This document shows positions 18,760 to 26,167 of a stretch of DNA of 64,000 bases, one piece after another. Where the stretch lies: positions 24,604 to 88,603 of the forward strand of contig JAJSAM010000005.1 in the NCBI GenBank assembly GCA_024274785.1, written 5' to 3'. The DNA comes from Planctomycetota bacterium (GTDB taxonomy: Bacteria > Planctomycetota > JAJSAM01). The position numbers were made by a program, and so were the translations under genes. The stretch's first letter is position 1. Every line of letters starts with the position of its first letter. The notes beneath the pieces were generated by a model. That model was not told where the DNA came from, made no database searches, and was given only the letters and a program-made list of their open reading frames with translations.

Positions 18760-19062
18760 CTCTCCCTCTTATCCAACCGCACCCTCGAGACAGACTCCTC
18801 GTGGGTGATGTTGTCGTAAGTGCTTCGCCCGTTTCCGCTTAAAGGGGGTCAAGCAGGGGTGCGACCCCGGTGAGGAAACCGCGAAAATCTTATGCGCGAG
18901 GGGCGATTGTGTCAATCCAGAATTCCGCGCCGAGGCCGTTTCCACAATCCCGCATCAGCGTTTTTCGACGGGGCAGGCCGCTCCGATCTTGGCCTCCCAT
19001 CCCCCTTGCCCACAGGAAGAAAATGTTATCCACATTTGGGGAGAATGGGAGGAAAAGCTCAC
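18760..19062. other. oriC: Candidate chromosomal replication origin (oriC) upstream of dnaA
   Basis: The 303-base gap upstream of dnaA contains one perfect DnaA box (TTATCCACA, 19026-19034) and two boxes with two mismatches (TTGCCCACA 19006-19014; GTTTCCACA 18938-18946), all within about 100 bases. Poly-A stretches (GCGAAAATCTTATG near 18890; AGAAAATG before the perfect box) could help unwinding. Its place next to dnaA/dnaN/gyrB supports an origin. Confidence 0.65.
19026..19034 (+). promoter_or_regulatory. DnaA box, perfect consensus
   Basis: The 9-mer TTATCCACA matches the DnaA-box consensus exactly. It lies 267 bases upstream of the dnaA start codon, with two near-matches close by. Confidence 0.75.
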
Positions 19063-20220
19063 TCATGAGAGCCGATCGGAACTGATCTCGCGAAGCCTTT
19101 TAACGATAGCGGGGAAGGCTGTCGCCAGCCGGTCGATCTCGGCGGATCCGGTACCGCGCCCCGGACTGAGCCGGATGGACGAGGTGACCTCCCGCGGCGA
19201 CCGGCCCATGGCGGTGAGCACATGGGAGGGAAGGGCGGCCCCGGTGGCGCAGGCGGATCCGGTGCCCACCGCAAACCCGTCGCGGTCGAGAGCGATCACC
19301 AGGGCCTCGGCGGCGACGCCCTTCACGGTGACGTTCAACGTGCCCGGAAGCCGGCCGGCGGCCGGGCCGTTCAGGGTGACGCCGGGGACCGCGAGCAGCC
19401 CGGCCTGGAGCTGATGGACGAGCTCATTCACGTGAGCGGTGCGGTCCCGCATCTCCCCGACGGCCAGTTCGAGAGCCCTGGCCAGGCCGACCGCGGCGGG
19501 CACGTCCACCGTCCCCGGTCGCAGGCCGTCCTGCTGGTGTCCTCCGTAACGCACCGGTACGATCGGCGTCCCGCGCCGGACGAACAGGAATCCGCCGCTC
19601 TTCGGCCCGTAGAACTTGTGGGCCGCGCCGGAGAGCAGATCGACTCCCAGTTCGTCGATGGAAACCGGGATCTTGCCGAGCGCCTGCACCGCGTCGGTGT
19701 GGAACGGGATCTCCCGCCTTGCGGCGATCGAGGCCAGCTCGCGCACCGGGAGGAGGGTTCCGGTCTCGTTGTTGGCGAGCATCACCGAGACGAGGATCGT
19801 GTCTTCCCGGAGCGCTGCCCGGAACTGGTCCGGATCAGGCATTCCGTCGCGATCCACCGGCAACCGGTCCACTGTGAAACCCTCGTCCTCGAGGGCCTTC
19901 GCGGATTGCAGGACGGCCAGGTGTTCGACGGCGGTGGTGACGATGTGACGGCCTCGCGCCGCCCTTGCGCGGGCGACGCCGAGCACGGCCAGGTTGCAGG
20001 ACTCCGTGCCGCCCGACGTGAAGATGATCTCCGTTGCCCGGGCGCCGATCGAATCCGCGACGCTCCGTTTGGCCTGGTCGAGGCGGGCCCGTGCCTCCCG
20101 GCCGACCCGGTGCGGGCTGTCCGGATTGCCCGGGAATCCGGCCGCGGCCTCCGCGATGGCTGTCGCCACCCGCGGGTCGAGGGGAGTCGTGGCATTGTGA
20201 TCGAGGTAGACCATCTCCAT
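19063..20220 (-). CDS. Cysteine desulfurase, NifS/IscS family
   Basis: This PLP enzyme takes sulfur from cysteine for Fe-S clusters and thiolation. The 385-residue protein begins MEMVYLDHNATTPLD, carries the PLP lysine in SGAAHKFYGPKSGG (about residue 200), a His after TSGGTESCN, and the active cysteine in GTGSACATG. ATG 20220 matches the normal family start; the longer open frame upstream overlaps the divergent amidinotransferase gene. No iscU is adjacent. Confidence 0.92.
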   Translation of the reverse strand: MEMVYLDHNATTPLDPRVATAIAEAAAGFPGNPDSPHRVGREARARLDQAKRSVADSIGARATEIIFTSGGTESCNLAVLGVARARAARGRHIVTTAVEHLAVLQSAKALEDEGFTVDRLPVDRDGMPDPDQFRAALREDTILVSVMLANNETGTLLPVRELASIAARREIPFHTDAVQALGKIPVSIDELGVDLLSGAAHKFYGPKSGGFLFVRRGTPIVPVRYGGHQQDGLRPGTVDVPAAVGLARALELAVGEMRDRTAHVNELVHQLQAGLLAVPGVTLNGPAAGRLPGTLNVTVKGVAAEALVIALDRDGFAVGTGSACATGAALPSHVLTAMGRSPREVTSSIRLSPGRGTGSAEIDRLATAFPAIVKRLREISSDRLS

Positions 20221-20304
20221 CGCGGATATCCTAACGCGGATGAGCATCGCTGCTTCAACTCCGAACCGGGGCGGGGTACGATCCTGGCGTCGGCCCAAAA
20301 CGCA

Positions 20305-21486
20305 ATGGAGGGACTCCTCTTGACTGATCAGGCAGGCGACGTTCCCGGTCTGGATTCCGAGGTGAAGCGCCTGGATTCCGAGGCGAAGAGCCTGGATTCC
20401 GAGGCGAAGAACTCCTGTCCGGTCAATTCCCACAACGAGTGGGATCCCCTGGAGGAGGTCATCGTCGGGCGGCTCGAAGGCGCCACCATTCCCTCCTACC
20501 ACATCTCTTTTGCCGGCAACCTGCCCCGCACCGCGGCGAAGCTCTACCGCCCGATCGCCGGCCGGAAGTATCCGCGGCCGATCGTCGACCGGGCGATGAA
20601 GGAGCTCGACGGTTTCGTGGCCCTGCTCGAGGGCGAGGGGATCACGGTCCGCCGCCCCGAGATCACGGATTTCAGCAGGGAGTTCTCGTCACCGGACTGG
20701 AAATCGAAGGGCTTCTGCACGGCCAGCCCGCGCGACGTGATCATCGTTTTCGGCGACGAGTTCCTGGAGACGCCGGGCTCCTGGCGTTCGCGGATCTTCG
20801 AGGTTCACGCGTACCGGCCGCTTCTGCTCGAGTACTTCGAGAAGGGGGCGAAGTGGATGGCCGCGCCGAAGCCGATGCTCCGCGACTCCTTCTTCGACCT
20901 GAAATTCAGGCCGTCCGAAGAGGGCGAACCGGTCAAGTACATCATCAACGAGACCGAGCCGACCTTCGACGCCGCCGACTTCGTTCGCTGTGGCCGGGAC
21001 ATCTTCTACACCCGCAGCAACGCCACGAACGCCTCAGGTGTCAAGTGGATCGAGCGCCACTACGGCGACCGCTACAACTTCCACCAGGTGATCTCCCACT
21101 GCCGGTTGCCGCTGCACATCGACACCACGTTCATGCCGCTCGCGCCCGGGAAGGTCCTCATCAATCCGTCGTTCGTGAAGCCCGAGGAGCTCCCGCCGAT
21201 CCTCGGGGACTGGGACATCCTCATCGCCCCCGAGCCGGACCCGGTGACCGGCCTGAAGAACTACCACCTCTCCCTGGTGAGCCCCTGGATCAGCCTGAAC
21301 GTGCTGATGCTCGACGAGAAGCGGGTGGTGGTGGAGGCCAGCCAGAAGCGGATGATCAAGGCCATGAAGGAGTGGGGCCTCGAGCCGATCCCCTGCCCGT
21401 TCCTGAACTACAAGATCTTCGGCGGCGGGTTTCACTGCGCCACGCTGGACATCCGCCGGCGGGGGGAGCTGCAGTCGTACTTCTAG
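20305..21486 (+). CDS. Glycine/inosamine-type L-arginine amidinotransferase
   Basis: This family moves the amidino group from arginine to an amine, giving for example guanidinoacetate. The 393-residue protein has the catalytic cysteine in GGGFHCATLDIRRRGELQSY, very close to vertebrate AGAT (GGFHCWTCDVRRRG). The family residues around NEWDPLEEVIVGR, FDAADFVRCG and PLHIDTTFMPL are also present. The N-terminus has three copies of a heptad (LDSEAKS-type), coded by a 21-bp tandem repeat at about 20350-20409. ATG 20305 and TTG 20320 (behind GGAGGG) are both possible starts. The acceptor amine is unknown. Confidence 0.88.
   Translation: MEGLLLTDQAGDVPGLDSEVKRLDSEAKSLDSEAKNSCPVNSHNEWDPLEEVIVGRLEGATIPSYHISFAGNLPRTAAKLYRPIAGRKYPRPIVDRAMKELDGFVALLEGEGITVRRPEITDFSREFSSPDWKSKGFCTASPRDVIIVFGDEFLETPGSWRSRIFEVHAYRPLLLEYFEKGAKWMAAPKPMLRDSFFDLKFRPSEEGEPVKYIINETEPTFDAADFVRCGRDIFYTRSNATNASGVKWIERHYGDRYNFHQVISHCRLPLHIDTTFMPLAPGKVLINPSFVKPEELPPILGDWDILIAPEPDPVTGLKNYHLSLVSPWISLNVLMLDEKRVVVEASQKRMIKAMKEWGLEPIPCPFLNYKIFGGGFHCATLDIRRRGELQSYF
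20350..20409 (+). repeat. 21-bp tandem repeat, about three copies, inside the amidinotransferase 5' end
   Basis: The unit reads CTGGATTCCGAGG then a variable AAG-rich part. The copies are almost identical and keep the reading frame, adding a short charged helical leader to the enzyme. Confidence 0.85.
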
Positions 21487-21545
21487 CCCGCTTTTCTCAT
21501 GAGGGCACACGATCTGGGGGGCGGTCGCGGCGCATCGCTGCGGAC
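21487..21545 (+). repeat. R3 dispersed repeat, copy a
   Basis: It begins directly after the amidinotransferase stop: CCCGCTTTTCTCA, then GCACACGATCTGGGGG, GCGGTCGCGGCGC. The copy at 54246-54300 keeps the same order of blocks. Confidence 0.6.
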
Positions 21546-21565
21546 CCCGTTTTTCGGCTCCACGG

Positions 21566-21922
21566 CTACTTCGGGACCAGGACCAGCATGATCCCCACGA
21601 TGATCGTCACCACGCCGACGGCCTGGATGGCGTTCATCTTCTCGTGGAGGAATACCGCGGCCAGGATCGAGATCACCACGATGGAGCCGCCGGTGGCGAT
21701 GGGGTAGACGATATTCAGCTTCATCCGGGACAGGATGTAGATGTAGAGGAAGAAGCTGAGGCCGTGGAGGGAGAGCCCGGAGAAGATCCAGGGGTTCCGG
21801 AAGGGTTCCAGGACGATCGACAGGGAGAGATCCCTCCCCTCGAGCTTCATCGCCCCGAAGCGGAGCAGGAGCTGGGCGGCGGCGGCGATCACCATCTCGA
21901 GCACGACCAGGAAGATCATCAT
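21566..21922 (-). CDS. Small four-helix transporter, SMR/EamA type
   Basis: The 118-residue protein has four predicted membrane helices and resembles small multidrug resistance and ArnE/ArnF-like flippases: ILSRMKLNIVYPIATGGSIV, FLHEKMNAIQAVGVVTIIVG. Members act as dimers. The N-terminal helix holds a Glu (FLVVLEMVIAAAAQ) in the place of the SMR transport residue. ATG 21922 (or 21919) begins the first helix. Substrate unknown. Confidence 0.78.
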   Translation of the reverse strand: MMIFLVVLEMVIAAAAQLLLRFGAMKLEGRDLSLSIVLEPFRNPWIFSGLSLHGLSFFLYIYILSRMKLNIVYPIATGGSIVVISILAAVFLHEKMNAIQAVGVVTIIVGIMLVLVPK

Positions 21923-22079
21923 CGTCCGGCAGTTATCCCCCACCACGGGCACCGGTGGGAGGAAATCCACCGAGTTCGACCCCCCATTTCCGTTACAGGC
22001 CCTCCGCCTGACTGGCCGATAGACGATCGGGTTCGGAATCCCGCCTGGTCCTGGGCGGAATCCATCCCGCAGGAGCGGC

Positions 22080-24203
22080 ATGAGCATCATCAATGTCAAA
22101 GACCGGACGATCAATGCGAAGGTCGTCTACTATGGCACGGCCCTCGGGGGGAAGACGACGAGCCTGAAGCACGTGCATCGCGTCATCGATCCGGCGCAGA
22201 ACGTGGAGCTCGTCTCGCTGAACACCGAGAGTGACCGGACCCTCTTTTTCGACTTCCTGCCGATCTCACTCGGGAAGATCGGTGGCTTCACCATCAGCAT
22301 CCAGGGATTCACCGTCCCCGGACAGGTGCGATACAACCTCACCCGCAAGTACGTGCTCACCGGCGCCGACGCCGTGGTCATGGTGATCGACTCCCGGCGA
22401 TCCCAGCTCGAGAACAACATCGAGGCCTTCGAAAACCTGAAGGAGAACCTCGCCGCCAACGGTCTCGACTACGCTTCGATCCCGATCGTCATTCAGTACA
22501 ACAAGCAGGACCTCACCGATCTCGTTCCGACCGCGGAGATGGACCGGATCATGAACGACCGGGAGCTCCGGACTTTCGAGACCGTAGCCACCGAGGGGCC
22601 CGGAGTTTTCGAAGCGTTCACCGAGGTCTCCCGCCAGATGATCGACTGCATCGCCTCCCGTTACCGGCTGGGAGGACGGAACGCCGCCATCGGTGACGCC
22701 CTGGCGGAGAGTCTGGGCAGGCGGCAGGCGGGCTGGTCCGGAGTGAGCGTGGTCCTTCCCGCCGGGGGGCTGGTGCAGGTCGGCAACGACGACGGCGGTG
22801 AGTTGCTGGACGGATCCGAGGAGCTCCTTCGGCATGCCGTCGGCACGAACATCGAGATCGCCCGGCTGTACTCCGAGGTGAACGAGATGAAGAACCGCCT
22901 GCGCTCCCGCGTGGGCGAGCTCGTGGAGTTGAACGATGTCGGCCGGTCGCTCACCTCGCTCCTGAATGTCAACGAACTGTTGCCCACGGTCCTCGACTCC
23001 GCCACCCGGTGCCTCGGCACCGAGTACGGTTCGCTGCTGCTGCTTTCCCGGGACGGGACGCGCCTGGAAGAGGAGGCGGTGCACGGTTTCCTCTGGGACC
23101 CGCTCGGTGAATCCCTGAGTCCGGATGGGCCCCCGACGAAGCTGCTCACCTCGGCCCGGCGCGGAAACGGGCTGCTGATCGACCGGGAGCGCAACATTCC
23201 GCTGCTCACCGCCCTGAAGCAGAAGGACGAGCGCATCACCTCGGCGATCATCGCGCCTCTGAGGAAGCAGGAGGAGATCCTCGGCCTGATCGCGGTCTAC
23301 TTCCTCGACGAGGAACCGGAAGGGCTCGGAGACAAACTCCGGTTCCTCTCGGCGCTCGCCAGCCACGCCTCCGTGGCCATGGAAAACGCCCGGTTGGTCG
23401 CACGCATCGAGGGCTTCAACCGCGAACTCGAGCAGACCGTGAGAGACCGGACCGCCGAGCTTCGCGAGGCGTACGAGGAGTTGAAGGAGCTCGATCGGCT
23501 GAAAGACGACTTCCTCTCGTCCATGTCCCATGAGCTCCTGACCCCGCTGACCTCCATCTGCTCCTTCTCGGAGATCCTGCTCTCCACCGACCCGGCCCGG
23601 GACGGGGAGACGTTGCCTGAGTTCCTCGGGATCATCCACCGGGAAGCCGGCCGCCTGACCAACCGTCTGAAGACTCTCCTCGATCTCTCTCAGCTCGAAG
23701 CCGGTCACGTCACCCTGATGCGGGCGGAGGTGGACGCCGCCGAGCTGCTCCGCGGGTGCGTGGAAGAGATCCTGCCCGAGGCGAAAGCGAAGGATGTCGA
23801 TGTCCAGATCACCGAAATCTCCACCGGCGCTCTCATCGAAGGCGATTCGGCCTGGCTCCGGCGAGCTTTCACGCAGGTCGTCGGGAACGCGGTGAAGTTC
23901 AGCGGCGAGGGGGGGCGGGTCACCGCGGCTCTCACGCTGAACAACGGAACGGTCGATGTGGTCGTGACCGATGAGGGGCCGGGGATTGCGCCTGAGTACC
24001 AGGAGCTGATCTTCGAACGCTTCAAGCAGATCGGCGAGATCCTCACCGACAAGCCGTCCGGCATCGGCCTCGGTCTGCCGCTGGCCCGCCGCGTCCTCGA
24101 CGGCCATGGTGGGAAGATCTCGGTCACGAGCGAACCCGGCCAGGGCTGCCGGTTCCTGCTATCGATCCACCGCCTTTCGGAGTCGAAGGCCGTCAAGCAC
24201 TGA
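22080..24203 (+). CDS. MglA-type GTPase fused to GAF and histidine kinase domains
   Basis: The 707-residue protein starts with a Ras-like GTPase of the MglA type (about residues 1-195). It has G1 GTALGGKTTS, the MglA-like switch TVPGQVRYNLTRKY and G4 NKQD. A linker and coiled region lead to a GAF domain (about 285-440), then HisKA with the phosphoacceptor in SMSHELLTPLTS, and a HATPase (QVVGNAVKFSGEGG, DEGPGIAPEYQ, GIGLGLPLARR). No transmembrane helix is seen, so it is probably cytosolic. A GTP switch could gate the kinase. No MglB/roadblock gene or receiver partner is adjacent. AGGAG precedes ATG 22080. Confidence 0.88.
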   Translation: MSIINVKDRTINAKVVYYGTALGGKTTSLKHVHRVIDPAQNVELVSLNTESDRTLFFDFLPISLGKIGGFTISIQGFTVPGQVRYNLTRKYVLTGADAVVMVIDSRRSQLENNIEAFENLKENLAANGLDYASIPIVIQYNKQDLTDLVPTAEMDRIMNDRELRTFETVATEGPGVFEAFTEVSRQMIDCIASRYRLGGRNAAIGDALAESLGRRQAGWSGVSVVLPAGGLVQVGNDDGGELLDGSEELLRHAVGTNIEIARLYSEVNEMKNRLRSRVGELVELNDVGRSLTSLLNVNELLPTVLDSATRCLGTEYGSLLLLSRDGTRLEEEAVHGFLWDPLGESLSPDGPPTKLLTSARRGNGLLIDRERNIPLLTALKQKDERITSAIIAPLRKQEEILGLIAVYFLDEEPEGLGDKLRFLSALASHASVAMENARLVARIEGFNRELEQTVRDRTAELREAYEELKELDRLKDDFLSSMSHELLTPLTSICSFSEILLSTDPARDGETLPEFLGIIHREAGRLTNRLKTLLDLSQLEAGHVTLMRAEVDAAELLRGCVEEILPEAKAKDVDVQITEISTGALIEGDSAWLRRAFTQVVGNAVKFSGEGGRVTAALTLNNGTVDVVVTDEGPGIAPEYQELIFERFKQIGEILTDKPSGIGLGLPLARRVLDGHGGKISVTSEPGQGCRFLLSIHRLSESKAVKH

Positions 24204-24288
24204 GGGGCGCTCGGCGCGCCGTGGGTGGGCCCATGCGTGGGGGAGTGACTTCGGAGGGCGGTGAGCCTGCGCCGCCACGCTCGTCCCG

Positions 24289-24402
24289 GTACTACTGACG
24301 TTCAGAATCTTCGCGGCGCACGCAGATTCTGCGTGACGCCCCCGGACTGCCGGCACGGTCGCCCGGAGGTCGACCCTCCATTGCGGCTTAGCCGCGCTGT
24401 GG
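24289..24402 (+). repeat. R1 dispersed repeat, copy a
   Basis: The copy runs from GTACTACTGACGTTC through CTTCGCGGCGC, GTGACGCC, CCGGACTGCCGGCACGGTCG, CCCGGAGGTCGACC and CCATTGCGG to CCGCGCTGTG. It shares long identical stretches with 49136-49248 and, reversed, 58455-58567. A short palindrome (ACGCAG-ATT-CTGCGT) is present in this copy. Confidence 0.8.
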
Positions 24403-24416
24403 GTTCTCTGTTCTTC

Positions 24417-24491
24417 AGGTTTCCGGCACAGGGGATCCTCCCTCGCCGGCGCGGCGGTGTATGTGGTCGAGACGGCCTCGACCGTCCGAGG
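24417..24491 (+). repeat. R4 hairpin block, copy 2
   Basis: It has the same order as 4520-4600: TTCCGGCACAGG, then a perfect stem GGTCGAG (24465-24471) / CTCGACC (24477-24483) and TCCGAGG. The loops differ (ACGGC here, ACAGCG there) while the stem is identical. Confidence 0.5.
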
Positions 24492-24544
24492 TGCACGGGG
24501 CACGTTCTCTCCCGCCTCCCACCCGGCTGGCGTAAACTCACCCC

Positions 24545-25438
24545 ATGAACTTAGCCGACCGACTCATGGATGCGATCGACCGGAAAGGGACTCCGGCGCT
24601 CGTGGGGCTCGACCCCCGTTACGAAAGTCTTCCCGCCGAGCTTCGCCCGGACGACCACCCGTCAAACGCCGTCGCCGCGAAAGCCATCGGGATCTTCTGC
24701 CGGCGGATCATCGACGTCGTGGCGCCGCTCGTGCCCGCCGTCAAACCGAACATCGCCTTCTTCGAGGCGTTCGGCTGGGAGGGCTGCCGCGCCTTCACCG
24801 AGGTGGCCTCCTATGCGAAAGAACAGGGACTGATCGTCGTCGCCGACGTGAAGCGCGGCGATATCGGCTCCACCGCCGCGGCCTACGCGAAGTCGCTCTT
24901 TCAGGCGATGGATGTCGATGCGGTGACGCTCTCCCCCTGGCTCGGCTCGGACTCCCTCGCCCCGTTCTTCGAGTACGCGGGTGAGGGCAGGGGCTTCTTC
25001 CTCCTCGTGAAGACCAGCAACCCCTCCTCGGCCGATATCCAGGACCGTGAACTCGCGGGCGGGACCGTCTTTGGGCACGTCGCCGGGCTGGTGAACGACT
25101 GGGGCGCCGATCACGTGGGCGACCGCGGCTTCAGCTCCGTTGGCGCCGTCGTCGGGGCGACCTTCCCCGAACAGGCCGCCATGCTGCGCCGCGCCATGCC
25201 GAAGACTCCGTTCCTCCTCCCCGGCTACGGGGCCCAGGGAGGCAAGGCGGACTCGCTCCGAAACGCTTTCGGTGAAGGTGGTTACGGCGCGATCGTCAAC
25301 TCCTCCCGTGGGATCATCTTCGCGTATCAGAAGGACCAGGGTGAGGGAGGCTGGGAGGACGCGGTGCACCGGGCGACCCTCGCCATGCGCGCGGACCTCG
25401 CCGGCGCCGTTCCGGACGCGGGCTGGAACCAGGGGTAG
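24545..25438 (+). CDS. pyrF: Orotidine 5'-phosphate decarboxylase
   Basis: PyrF decarboxylates OMP to UMP. The 297-residue protein is of the longer PyrF type, with the catalytic lysine in VVADVKRGDIGST, an N-terminal VGLDPR substrate loop and a C-terminal INSSRGI-like phosphate loop (IVNSSRGIIFAY). It is the first gene of a unit with the methyltransferase and bacillithiol genes; the methyltransferase ATG follows its stop directly. Confidence 0.93.
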   Translation: MNLADRLMDAIDRKGTPALVGLDPRYESLPAELRPDDHPSNAVAAKAIGIFCRRIIDVVAPLVPAVKPNIAFFEAFGWEGCRAFTEVASYAKEQGLIVVADVKRGDIGSTAAAYAKSLFQAMDVDAVTLSPWLGSDSLAPFFEYAGEGRGFFLLVKTSNPSSADIQDRELAGGTVFGHVAGLVNDWGADHVGDRGFSSVGAVVGATFPEQAAMLRRAMPKTPFLLPGYGAQGGKADSLRNAFGEGGYGAIVNSSRGIIFAYQKDQGEGGWEDAVHRATLAMRADLAGAVPDAGWNQG

Positions 25439-26167
25439 ATGGGCCGGGCCTGGTACCGGGAGGCCTTCGGGCCGCACTATCTCGAGGTCTATGCTCACCG
25501 GGACGATGCCTCCGCCCGGAACGAGGTGGCTTTCACGGTCGACGTTCTCGGCCTGAATCCGGGCGATCATGTGCTGGACCTGGCTTGCGGGGCGGGCCGG
25601 CACAGCCGGGGCCTGGTCGGTCACGGGGTCCGGGTTACCGCGATGGATCTCTCCCCGGAACTGCTCGCGGCGGCCGGGGAGGCCGGGGGCGGACCGGAAT
25701 ACGTTCGCGGCGATATGCGGGCCCTGCCGTTTGGCGGTTCCTTCGACGCCGTCTGTCAGTTCTTCACGTCGTTCGGGTACTTCGAGGACTCCTCGGAAGA
25801 CGAGTCGGTTCTGCGGGAGGTGCGCCGCGTGCTCCGGGCGGGCGGGAAGTACCTCTTCGACTACCTGAATGCCGCGCAGGTGGTGGCCGGTCTCGTCCCG
25901 GAAAGCACCGACCGGCTCGGCGCCTTCACCATCCAGTCGCGCCGGCGCATTACCGCGGACCAGACCCGTGTCGAGAAGGACGTGGTGATCCGCGAGGGAG
26001 AGGTTGTTCGAAGCAAGTACACCGAGTCGGTGCGTCTCTACGATATCGAGGACATTCGGGGCATGATGTCGCGATCCGGGCTCATCCCCCTGGCCCACTT
26101 CGGTGACCTGGCGGGTGCGCCCTTCGTGCCCCGATCCCCAAGGCTCGTGGTGGTGGCAGGATGCTGA
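25439..26167 (+). CDS. Class I SAM-dependent methyltransferase
   Basis: The 242-residue protein has SAM motif I VLDLACGAGRHS, motif II acidic MDLSPELL, and FDAVCQFFTSFGYF. The substrate is not evident. It begins one base after the pyrF stop and overlaps bshC by 7 bases, so it is made together with the bacillithiol enzymes. A link to thiol chemistry is possible but unproven. Confidence 0.85.
   Translation: MGRAWYREAFGPHYLEVYAHRDDASARNEVAFTVDVLGLNPGDHVLDLACGAGRHSRGLVGHGVRVTAMDLSPELLAAAGEAGGGPEYVRGDMRALPFGGSFDAVCQFFTSFGYFEDSSEDESVLREVRRVLRAGGKYLFDYLNAAQVVAGLVPESTDRLGAFTIQSRRRITADQTRVEKDVVIREGEVVRSKYTESVRLYDIEDIRGMMSRSGLIPLAHFGDLAGAPFVPRSPRLVVVAGC

Larger units (their letters stand above)
24204..24544. 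other. Intergenic region with R1 and R4 elements, no gene
   Basis: The 341-base gap between the GTPase-kinase gene and pyrF has no supported gene. It is filled largely by an R1 repeat (24289-24402) followed by an R4 hairpin block (24417-24491). Confidence 0.7.

Noticed and set aside
17329..18819. A plus-strand frame of about 496 codons opposite dnaA
   Set aside because: dnaA on the minus strand is certain; the antisense frame is a codon-bias mirror.
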